From the NCBI GenBank assembly GCA_015680685.1, contig MNCI01011075.1:91176-155175 (forward strand): a stretch of DNA of 64,000 nucleotides, given 5' to 3'. This stretch comes from Gnetum montanum (Eukaryota > Streptophyta > Gnetopsida > Gnetales > Gnetaceae). The translations under genes were made by a program, and so were the position numbers. The notes under the pieces were generated by a model, which saw only the letters and a list, made by a program, of their open reading frames with translations, searched no databases and was not told the DNA's origin. This document shows positions 34,930-44,300 of the stretch, one piece after another (within the stretch, counting starts at the first letter, position 1; each line of letters starts with the position of its first letter).

Positions 34930-35400
34930 ATAACATTTGTAGGCTTTGGTACTTTTGGCATAACCAAAAAAAATACAAGGCATAGCTTTAATATCTAAAT
35001 TTTGCTAGTTTTGTGTAGGGATTTGCACATAGCAAGGTGAACCAAAAATTTTCAAATGAGAAATATTGGGTGGATAACCATGCCATAATTTGTATGGTGT
35101 TTTATTTTGAATTGATCTTGATGCACCTTATTTAAAAGATAAATTGATGTTGCACAAACTTCTACCCAAAACTTATTTTCTAAACTTGACATTTGAAGTA
35201 GACATCTTGCTATTGTTCTATTTTTCCTCTCAACAATGCCATTTTGTTGAGGTGTAAATGATGTGGTAATTTGATGAATAATCCCACTTTTCTTGCAAAA
35301 TTCATCAAATTCATTTGATAAAAATTCGCCACCACGATTTGTTCATATTTTCTTAATTATATTGCCACTTTGATTTTCTACTTCCACCTTGATTTTCTAC
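34930..35400 (-). pseudogene. Copia integrase
   Basis: Core signatures on the minus strand: TNRGGEFLSNEFDEFCKKSG (near 35340-35285), FTPQQNGIVERKNRTI (near 35260-35210, with the catalytic Glu) and CIFFGYAKSTKAYKCYD (near 34980-34930). A pre-integrase segment with NLLSVGQLCHNRYHVEFEKD lies at 35560-35480. A TAG near 35350 is one of several stops. Confidence 0.88.
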
Positions 35401-36756
35401 AATGAACATCCTTTTGCATTTGCAACTTGTACATCTGATTCTTGCTTATAGGGATAATAGCAATACCTTTATCATCATTAGCCTTCGAAATTTTACAAAC
35501 ATCTTTTTCAAATTCAACATGATACCTATTGTGACATAATTGCCCCACACTTAATAAATTCTTTAAAAGATCTGGAACAAAATAGAAATGGGAAAATAAC
35601 ATATTTGTTACCTTGAGTTGTTGTAAAGGCAAGTGATCCAATCCTGCCAATGGTTAACTTCTTCCCATTACCTATAGTTACCTTTCCATCATATTTTTCC
35701 AAGCTAGAGAATAGTTTCTTATTCCCTATCATGTGATTGCTACATCTACTATCAACATACCAAATATTGTTGTTGTTGCCAACATCTGGTACCTTTGTAG
35801 AGATGAAGAGTGGATCTTCCTCCTTTTCAATGTAAAATAATTTCTCACCTTTTTGTTGATCTTCATGTTCTACAATTTTTGCTTTGCTCTTCTTTTCATA
35901 CTTCTTCCTTAACCAACATTCAAGAGTATTGTGGGTGTTGGTATCATAGAAATCACAATGCTTACATTCCTTTGATTGATTTGATCTTCCACGACCACAG
36001 CCTCCAGATCTGCCACGACCGCATCCACATCCTTTGAATGAGGATCCACTTGAGGATCTTTGATGTTGATTTTGATTTTAATTGGATGTCCTCTAAAATT
36101 GTGCTTGAAATGCATTTGTTGTTGAATCCTCACCAATCGGCAATTCTTTGCTTGTATGTCCTTAAGCTTCCTAGTAGCTCAACCATGGTCATCTTATCAA
36201 AATCTCGTACTTCTTCAATAGCCACGACAATAGGATCATATTGTCAAGTTACACTTCGAAGGATCTTTTCAACAGCACGCCTTTCCTCAAGAGTTTCTTC
36301 ACAAGATTCAAGTCCATTTCAAACTTGTTAAAATTGGCTAATGTATTGATCAATATTCTCTAAATCTAGCATGTGCAAAGATTTAAAATCTTTCCTTAAT
36401 ACTTGTAACATGACAACACAAACTTTTAATGATCCCTTGTATGCAATCTCCACTACGTCCCATGCAACTTTGCTAGTTCGATGCATGACAATTTTGGGAA
36501 AGATTGTCAAATCTAACCTAGATTGAATGATGAATAATGCTTTTGCATTTTTCTTACAAAGTTCTGTAACTTCATTCTTTTCATCTTCCGTCAAGGCTTG
36601 AAATGTTGCTTGATCAACATTTTGGAATCCATTTTCAAGAAGATCCCACAAATCTTGTGAGATCAAAAATGTCTACATCTTGATTGCCCAATATTCATAA
36701 TTCTCTCCATTGAATACAGAAACTTGAAGAGATACGGATCCATGATTTTGAGCCAT
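35401..36756 (-). pseudogene. Copia gag and protease
   Basis: The start is ATG 36756 (MAQNHGSVSL), then FNGENYEYWAIKM and, after one TAG, TFLISQDLWDLLENGF, the DUF4219/UBN2-type copia gag. An open stretch of 112 codons is at 36666-36328. A zinc-knuckle-like ECKHCDFYDTNTHNTLECW is near 35970-35915. The protease site reads WYVDSRCSNHM (near 35755-35725) where DSG is expected, so the catalytic Gly is Arg. The part to 35401 leads into pre-integrase sequence. Confidence 0.87.
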
Positions 36757-36793
36757 TTTGGAGAGATCTATTGTCAAGAATCTGAGCTAACCT

Positions 36794-36805
36794 GCTCCGA
36801 TACCA
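36794..36805 (-). other. Copia primer binding site (initiator tRNA-Met)
   Basis: On the minus strand TGGTATCGGAGC, two bases after the LTR. It differs in one base from the standard plant copia site TGGTATCAGAGC. Confidence 0.9.
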
Positions 36806-37032
36806 AATGAAAAATCTAAAGGGCCCTAGATCTAGATCTAAGCTTAAAGGAAATAAAGAACTTTGTTAGAACAAGCACACTCTTGTTAAACTCTCTTACT
36901 TCTATATGTCTTCTATATTCCCTCTATCTCATAAATGAATATGTGTTGCTAGAATTATATAAGCCTTGATCTCCCAAGAATAGATTTGGAGAGATAAGCA
37001 TCAATCTTAAAAATCATGGGGATGATCCTTAT

Positions 37033-37316
37033 TGATGAGACATGAAATTGCTCATATTGCTGGCGGTCGTGTTAAGGCACCCACGATAAGGCATCCACAT
37101 TATATCATGGGTCGCGATATCGCGTACGCGATATCGTAGTCAGCCGCTGATGAGACACGGTCTGCGTCGGCCGCGATATCGCGTCCGACGCGATATCGCA
37201 TCCCCCGCGATATTGCGTACGCGATATCGCATCCTTCCCTGTGATATCGCGTACCTGATATCGCAGTCAACTGCCATGTCTATAAATAAGAGGCGGCTCT
37301 CCCTTATTCGGGATCN
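37033..37316 (+). mobile_element. Truncated type-2 LTR inside the copia LTR, ending at a single N
   Basis: Starts TGATGAGACATG, carries at least five GATATCGC-type palindromes and TATAAATA at 37281-37288, then stops about 28 bp later at an N, with the rest of the LTR missing. Left flank is CTTAT (37028-37032). Right flank is N followed by TTAT, so a CTTAT duplication is possible if the N stands for C. The cut falls near the expected transcription start. A collapsed assembly joint is as likely as a real truncation. Confidence 0.8.
37115..37136. repeat. Perfect 22-bp palindrome in the truncated LTR
   Basis: Centred between 37125 and 37126, with half-site CGATATCGCGT. Related but imperfect copies follow at 37170-37260. 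It contains six CpG sites (three per half-site), all intact. Confidence 0.95.
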
Positions 37317-37462
37317 TTATTTAAAGATCTTCTTAATATAGGACAAACTAAACATAGAATTGGATAAGAATTACATAAATAGGATATCATCTTATTTAAT
37401 ATAGATTTATAAATGAGATCTATCTAATTCTATTATGGAACATCTAGTCATCATATTCCACA

Positions 37463-38308
37463 AATTGATTCTAGTAGATGTTGTTTCTATTGAAATCAAT
37501 TTTCTTTACTATAAAAAGGAATTGGTATTACAAGTAGGTGAGAAGAGTTATACTCGATCAATTGCATATTATAATCTTCTTAATTTTTGCAACCTTTGTC
37601 ATTGTGAATGATATTTGTTTAATGCTTGTCCTTTTTTTATCAAGAAAAAAGATGTTGAGGAAAAGAAAAACCATGTTAAAATTGTGAAGGAAAAGAAAAA
37701 AATTTATTGAAGTTGAGGATGTGTAAAAACAATCTGAAAGTGAAGATATGAAAAATCAAGTTATTGTCAATGATAAGAATGATCAAATGGCAATAAAGAA
37801 ACTAGAGAAGATAGAATCTTCTATGAATACTTTATCTATAGAAAGTATTAATTAGTCTAAATGGATAGCTTGTAACAAAAATTTTTCCTCATTTGACAAG
37901 AATCCTATCAACTCAAAGCTTAAAATGTATACTTATAAGTGCATTAACACAAATGATAAATATTCTTAGCATAAGATATATTGTGATGAACAATATGTAC
38001 AATCATTTTCTATTGGATCTTCTTCACTTACAAAAGTTGGTATTTTGTCAAATATTTCTATTGCCATTTGAATCTTTTGTTTATTTTAAGTTCAAGCATA
38101 AAAGTTGAAAATGATGTGAATGTTGTTACGATTAGGACCATCCTCCCTACTTACAATTAATTTTCTTCTTAAGTTTTCAAAGTATCAATTGTAAGATTGT
38201 ACACCAAAGTTGACATCCTTAAAATTGGTGAGTTTTTTGTTTCCAAGTGGTTTTTGATGTTTTCTACTTGATATTACTCATGTGGTGTAGTTTGAATTTT
38301 TTGCTTAA
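37463..38308 (+). pseudogene. Array copy 3, second part, with zinc knuckle
   Basis: Continues 32102. Near 37570-37635 it reads NLLNFCNLCHCE, a stop, then YLFNACPFFIKKKD. Combining the Cys spacing here with copy 2 suggests an ancestral C-x2-C-x4-H-x4-C knuckle. A Lys/Glu-rich region and the block beginning near 38058 follow. The solo LTR interrupts at 38309, and array sequence resumes at 39215 (ATATTAAAATTATTTTTGGG). Confidence 0.45.
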
Positions 38309-39209
38309 TGATGAGAGCAAGTTACTCTAGCGGTTGCTCGAGTAGTTATTCTAATTATTAGAGTAGTTACTCTAATGGTTTATTCTAATTATTAGAGCAG
38401 TTACTCTAGCGTTTACTCTAATTATTAGAGTAGTTGCTCCCAAGCCTATAAATACAATGCCTAGGCGCACAATTGGAAGGAGGTCTTTTAGTAGTCAAGT
38501 AGCTAAACTCTTGTAATATGTTTGAAAGTTAGAGTATTTTCTAAGTGCCCACAGCAGGAGGTCAAAGTGTGGACGGATCTTTATTCGAGCATTGTGTACC
38601 TGAGCACACCTTGTGTACGGCAATAAAAACGAGCTCTTTGATTCACCCTTGCAGCACTTGAGATTTGTTTTCTTATGCATTTCTTTTATTTTATTTTCTT
38701 ATGCATTTATTTTATTTTATGCACTTTATATTTATGTTATTAGCGTAGCAATTCATTTTGATCAATTAAGCAAATCGTTAAATTACACTTAATACGATCA
38801 CTTCGAGCATGCGTGTGACACTTGGTAACCCAGTAACGATTAGCGTTTGGTAATCCCAGTAGTGTTGCACTGGTTCAGGATGTGTACGGCAAGTGAGAAT
38901 GGATACTGGTGTTAGGATTGATTAAAGCCTAGTTAATCAGTAGTTAAATCAATTTAGTTACTTAGTTATCTCTCTCTCCTCCCTTATTAGCGCAGGACAT
39001 AAAAACATAAAAGATATAAAAATCATATGTCTTAAGCTTACTTAACCATACAATTGTGACATACAAGTAAGCTGAGGAAGACAATGATCAACCAACCCGG
39101 CCTTGTTCCACAAGGGCGCATAAGCACTTGGTCCTTGGAATTTGACTGGATCGTGCGTGAAACGCTTGTATTCGTATGGTTGAGTGTAGGGGTACCTCGT
39201 CGCTCATCA
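38309..39209 (+). mobile_element. Solo LTR (type-3 U3)
   Basis: 901 bp, TGATGAGAGC...CGCTCATCA, flanked by CTTAA at 38304-38308 and 39210-39214. A perfect duplication with no internal element identifies a solo LTR formed by LTR-LTR recombination. U3 holds repeats of ACTCTAATTATTAGAGT type, for example 9-bp arms at 38414-38422 and 38424-38432, then TATAAATA at 38447-38454. The rest aligns with E1/E2 LTRs, including GTGCCCACAGCAGGAGGTC, an AATAAA site near 38623 and the CTTAACCATACAA block. Confidence 0.95.
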
Positions 39210-39650
39210 CTTAATATTAAAATTATTTTTGGGATTTGACACCCATGATTATTTAATTTTTGGGATACTGGAACCTTAAACGTTTTTTAATAATATTTAC
39301 CCCTAAGACATATAATCAAATTAGAACTTTATAATATAGCATTGCCCACTACAATCGAACCCATAACTTTGAGCTTCTCAAGCAAGAGTATCACCACTAG
39401 GTAATGTATCACCAATCTTATTTTGTACATTGCCTTGCACTTTGCAAATATTTGGAATAAAGTTTGGACATCAACAAATTAGATTTTTAAAATTGAAACT
39501 GAAATTGAAATTTTATTACATTTATAGATTCTTTGGATCTATTGGATTAGTAGAGTATCCTATAATCTTATTGCATCTTCATTTTGGATTAGTTGAATGG
39601 TGTACTAATAAAATTTGAAGAGTTTTTACTAGCACACATAAATTTGAATC

Positions 39651-39701
39651 TTGTAGCTAACCCCATTTTGTTGAGACAAGGTTAAGATGATGATGATGAT
39701 G
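39651..39701 (+). mobile_element. 3' tail of an RTE-type LINE
   Basis: TTGTAGCTAACCCCATTTTG, then GACAAGGTTAAG and (ATG)n, in plus orientation. Only the terminal 50 bp can be recognised. Confidence 0.65.
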
Positions 39702-40652
39702 TAAATCTAACCCTTGGAAAGAAAGAAATCAATAAAACTTTTTGAAAGTATAGAAAGTAATTTGGATATGATAGCACCAAAAAAGTTGAAGAGTACAATG
39801 TAAAATGTGATTTAGGGGGACTAGTTAATCCATATCCATAAGCAAGAATGCCCTCGTACCCATACCTCTCTAAAACCTTTAAAATATTAAATTAATAATA
39901 AAAAATGACGTGGAGCACAAATTGAAAATAAAGCTTTCCAAATACCCAAAGGAATGAGTAGCAAAAGTAAACCCAAGTTAACACCAATGACAATGAACGT
40001 GAAGACAATCCAAGAAAAATCTTCTACCTTCGGAATTACTTCAACCATCATACATAAAAATGAGGGACAACCACACTAATATCATGAAGCTAATGTAATT
40101 AGCATTTTTACAATATACCTAAGATAAAATAATATTAGAAAGGAAGAGTAGTTTCCCAAATATTCTGCAAAACAAAGCTACCTTACCCATCCTAGAATTA
40201 ACAATTTTGAATCTTTTATAATACGCTGTGCTGTTTATTATGTATAGCACTATTTCTGTCCTTTGCATGAATGTGAAGAAGAGAATGACATATTAAAGAT
40301 AAATTAACATGGGTAGAAGGAGAAACTAGCTAGCCTTCAAAAACATGGGCATTTCTCTGCTTCCATGTGAAAAATAAAAAATCAAGAATGTAAAATGAGA
40401 TTTGACTATGCTGATCTTTTAATCTTACAGCATTATACTTTTTACTTCCCAAGGTTAGGAATCAATTAATTTTTTGGAATGATGGGTTTACTTTTTGTAT
40501 TGTTTTGCTAGTTATGCAATGAACTTTAATCATGCCTTTTGGTTGATGTCTAAAAAACAAAGACAATTGTGATTGTACCTCAAATCTCATTAGTAAAAAT
40601 TTCCTTTTTGTTGTTCCCAAAAAATTTTAAAAATCAGGAGTGAATTTGCCTT
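39702..40652. other. AT-rich spacer, no feature seen
   Basis: No ORF with recognisable similarity and no repeat structure beyond A/T-rich tracts. Confidence 0.5.
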
Positions 40653-40664
40653 GGATTTAAATAA

Positions 40665-41027
40665 ATTTTTTTGAGCCAATGTTCAGTATTAAATTAAATT
40701 GTTGGAAAAGAAAAACTAAAAGTACAAATCGGGGCCACCAAAGGTGGCCAACATAGACTAAACCACGAACGGGGGGAGACAGACATCCCAACCCAAGGGC
40801 AGCTGCCTCTGGCTGGACTCAACACAGACCCAAATGGCAGATCACCAAGAAAACAGGGGGGAAAGGGGATAAGCACTGAGCCCCAATCCCCACACCCACA
40901 CGCCTTAGACTTGTACCACAAAAACAAGGCCAGATCGGTCAACAGGAAACAAGGGCAATAGCACCCCCACCCGTAGGAGGGAATACTACAGGTGGCCATG
41001 CAGCTCATGGTCGTTCAAGAGCGTGGA
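40665..41027 (-). mobile_element. 5'-truncated L1-like LINE insertion
   Basis: A GC-rich 363-bp block inside AT-rich DNA. On the minus strand it ends TAATACTGAACATTGGCTC plus seven A (40672-40666). It is flanked by an exact 12-bp duplication GGATTTAAATAA at 40653-40664 and 41028-41039. A poly-A end, a long target duplication and 5' truncation are the marks of target-primed reverse transcription. No RT sequence remains, so the L1 assignment rests on the tail. It lies 80 bp past the stop codon of the metallophosphoesterase gene, in the same orientation. Confidence 0.75.
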
Positions 41028-41107
41028 GGATTTAAATAATTCTTAGCAGTTAAATTAATGGAAAAAGAATGTTGCTTTTTAAATACATGATTCACATTAT
41101 TTTACTT

Positions 41108-41327
41108 TCATTTTATTCTTTTATAAATGCTTGCAACCCATGGAGCAAGTTCAACATTATCTGGCTCTCTGGGTTTAACACGATAATAATCAGACCAGAA
41201 ACAGGGTAAATAGCCATTCTGTAAACCTCCATGCTCAGAATCGTAAACGCAATAAGGAAGGCATTTTTCAACTTTGCCCAACCTTTTTTGTCTTTCTTTA
41301 GGGTATCCTAATGGTACTTGAATGTAT
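41108..41327 (-). CDS. Metallophosphoesterase terminal exon
   Basis: 220 bp after TTTTGCAG, ending in TGA. It encodes YIQVPLGYPKERQKRL, CLPYCVYDSE, LPCFWSDYYRVKPREPDNVE and LAPWVASIYKRIK. The junction with the previous exon restores GIRYIQVPLGY. Confidence 0.92.
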
Positions 41328-44300
41328 CTGCAAAATGATGCGGACAACAAATTATTTTTAATAAATCATGATTCACATGCATTGATGCATTCAAAATCTA
41401 ATTTTTTTAAAAAAATTTGTTAAAGGAAAATGTCACCTAATGCCATTTACAACAGAATCCCAACAGAAATGAGTATGCCCAAAAACATGGCACGCTGATG
41501 AATTTCCTTTTGGTCCGTGGATCCTTTTTAACCAATAATTCAAAAGATCTGTTCCAATCACCTTGGGAAGGTTAGGAAAAAATAACATCCTCTTCTCGGG
41601 ACAAAGTTCTGGCCTATAACATTTTTTTCAAAGCCAAAGTTAGTTGGAAATAACGTTCGAGTAAAACATGTTCTAACTAGAAAATTAGTGTGAGAACATC
41701 ATGCTACATAATATCGCATCACATAATAAATCCCAGTTTTCTGGGACAACTGTGTTACACCACGGAGCAATGTTCAATGTAAGAGAAGTCGGTAATACAT
41801 GTATTTTTGAAAGGTCCAATTATCTGAAACTGAAACTGAATTGTTTTTAAAATGTCCACTAAGACCCTATGGATCTTACGCTTGTTGGTGATAGGAAATG
41901 TAACTGCTAAAATGCAAGATAAAGCAATCATCCAAAACTTGCCCATCAGTACAATCTATTTTCTTAAGTAAATTTACTTGTCGGTATTAAGTTAGCATAA
42001 TTGTAAAAACCCAATTAAATCTTACATGAATTGTTTTCCATTTTTTACATGATATGGTAAAATTTTATTTAAAGAAATACATGTTGGTTAACGTTAGTTT
42101 GGAAGGCCTGGTGACGTTATGGGCACTGTCAATTGTTTTTAGCAAGAAAAAAAATAATAGAAGTTATTATTCCTTAATGCCTTGGGGCATGGCATCTTAT
42201 CACATGTCAACTAGTAGATGTCAGCAGTTTTGAAGAATGTGTCAACTGATATGCATAATCATATTATAAAATGCGTGGTTTAAAAATCCTGGCAAAGAGA
42301 CTTTCCCCACGATCTTTTTAAAATTATGGACAATTGCTGCCTGTCAAATTCCAACTTTTGATGCCTTTTTGACAACCCTTCTCAAAGTGTTACACCATGA
42401 CCAAAAAAGTTCAGATCTAATTCAAGCCATACAATCTCACCATATTGAAAAATAACCTTGCAATCATTCTTTCGTGTTTGTAAGAATTAATTTGCCACCC
42501 CTAAGCTCTTGATTTTCCCTATTGCATTATAAAGGCACAAGGATTTTCTACCCCTACATTTTGTTATCAATAGTTTAAGACATCCATGTTCTACCTTAAC
42601 GTTTTGTTCTATTAATCTTTACATCCAGTTGCTGAATCAATCCTTTTATAAGATGCATTCCTAATCCTTTTCCCCATACAACACCTAGCGTTATGCAGTG
42701 AAGATTCTAATGTGTACTTCTATAATCTAAATCAACCAAAGTATGCCCACGTAAACAAGTTAAAATTCTATGATCTACTGTCCAGGTGATGACCCTATTT
42801 TTCCCTTATTTCTAGCTATCATATCTGTCTGGGTGATGACCTTTTTCCCCTTGCTATCATTTCTGTATATGCAAAATGTAAGAATCTTTGACGTTGATAC
42901 AAGTGTGTATCTGGCAAAAGATTTTTATAAATATATTACATTTATCTTTCTTTGTAGCCTGACTATTTGATTAAATTGGAGAATTCTCTTTTTTATAAAT
43001 GTTAATCTTAAAGAATTATATGGATTAAACATTTTGTTGAAAATCGCTTACATTTATAAAATAGCTTTCAAGATTATCCTAATCTTCTACTTGAATGTTT
43101 CTGTGATTGTCCAGAAATGTGCAAACCTTGAAAGAACAATGGATTTTGTAAAATAATGATGTATTCTTTATTCATTTAGAGTTGTAGATCATTTGTAATT
43201 CTTAAGTATAGATTTTTTTATTGTTGCTGGTATATACATTGCTTCTTTCATATTAAGTATTTCTCCTTAGATAGTTACAATATTGGTTCAATAAATAGAA
43301 GGTTCTGTGTTCAAATTTCTCTAGCATTGTATGTCGATTAAGATGTGTGGCTTACTTCTTACAAGTCATAGGTTTGATTGCAATAGGTACATTGAGATAT
43401 ATAAGCACCATACATAGAAATTATTGAAACTGAACTGGTCCAAAATCTCCATTAGATCTCAGACATAATTAAAAATCGTTTCGAGTTCATTCAATTTTCA
43501 TGTTTTCATAAATTTTTAGGAATTTCAAGAGAATTTTCACATGTTTAAATGAAATTGATGATGAAGATACGAATATTTTCAAGTATTTTCATTGAAAAGA
43601 GCTTTTTTTTTTCAAAAAAAAAAAAAACGTTTTCATCATTGTGTAATGTATGTAGGTCTATGACATAACCTGAGAGTAAAATGCCCGTAAAGGTGTTTTT
43701 GTTAATGAAATGGTGCACTTGGTAATATTTGCAATGGTGGCAATTCTCATACATACGGATTATAAATATGAAGTTGGTGACCTATTGTCATTATATGTAT
43801 GCATGTATAGCTATCAATCATAACAAGTCGTAAATTCGAGTCGTTTTAGAACACTGGACATTGGTCATATAGTTATCTTGCACAACATTGTACTCAATGG
43901 TGTTAAGTTGAAAGCCTAGTTCTAGTGATAAAAATTTCTTCCAAGCAAATATGCAGGTATACCTTTATTTCTTGGAAGAATGAGCTAGAATTGTGGACAG
44001 GTTCTAGAGAGGATGGCGTAAAGATTAGCTATTTGGTGAAAAAAGCTTCTTATCATAGTTGGAAAATTACAATAAATCCACAGTCGTCTTCAATCTGTAA
44101 CACTATACTTAATATCATGTCTTCTAAGAAGGTAGTAAAGAGACTAGAATAATTAAAATGTGATTTTCTTTAGTAGGATTTGGAAGGAGGGGAAATTTTC
44201 ATATATTGGATTAGGATATAATTTTTTATCCATGGGAAGGTGGCAGACTTCAATTTAAAAAAATTACATCATTCAACCAATGCATACAAGAGGTGCTCTT

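Larger units (their letters stand above)
32103..37462 (-). mobile_element. Ty1/copia retrotransposon, two LTRs, defective
   Basis: LTRs are at 36808-37462 (5', interrupted by a truncated LTR) and 32103-32476 (3'). The primer site matches initiator tRNA-Met and the purine tract is at 32477-32500. Gag, protease, integrase, reverse transcriptase and RNase H lie in copia order on the minus strand. Flanks are AATTA (32098-32102) and AATTG (37463-37467), consistent with a 5-bp duplication carrying one transition. Stops, a protease active-site change and loss of the YxDD part of the RT make it inactive. The host sequence is the tandem array. Confidence 0.92.
36808..37462 (-). repeat. Copia 5' LTR, interrupted
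   Basis: Same ends as 32103-32476. It is split by 37033-37316, a piece of an unrelated LTR in plus orientation. Without the insert it is about 370 bp. Confidence 0.92.
29505..39260 (+). repeat. Old tandem array (unit ~1.5-1.7 kb) with DUF4283-like/zinc-knuckle remnants
   Basis: After removing the copia element and solo LTR, the same ordered blocks recur. The block beginning TCTATTGC and reading on to ATTTTAAGTTCAAG is at 29515, 30976 and 38058. The DUF4283-like block is at about 30030 and 31724. The block GGGATTCTAAATTA is at about 29893 and 31520. The order is therefore consistent over about two and a half units. Copies differ by many substitutions and small indels, so the duplication is old. 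Both later insertions have their own target duplications inside array sequence. Confidence 0.7.

Noticed and set aside
40694-41008. 104-codon Cys/Pro/Trp-rich open frame on the minus strand
   Set aside because: It lies wholly within the L1-like insertion; the open frame is a by-product of its GC-rich sequence.
41755-41946. Open frame with a hydrophobic start resembling a signal peptide (minus strand)
   Set aside because: Inside the intron, no family similarity, no supporting context.
43925-44152. 75-codon plus-strand frame loosely like the C-terminal zf-RVT region of LINEs
   Set aside because: Only a faint pattern (GSREDGVKISYLVKKASY); no flanking LINE sequence in the intron.
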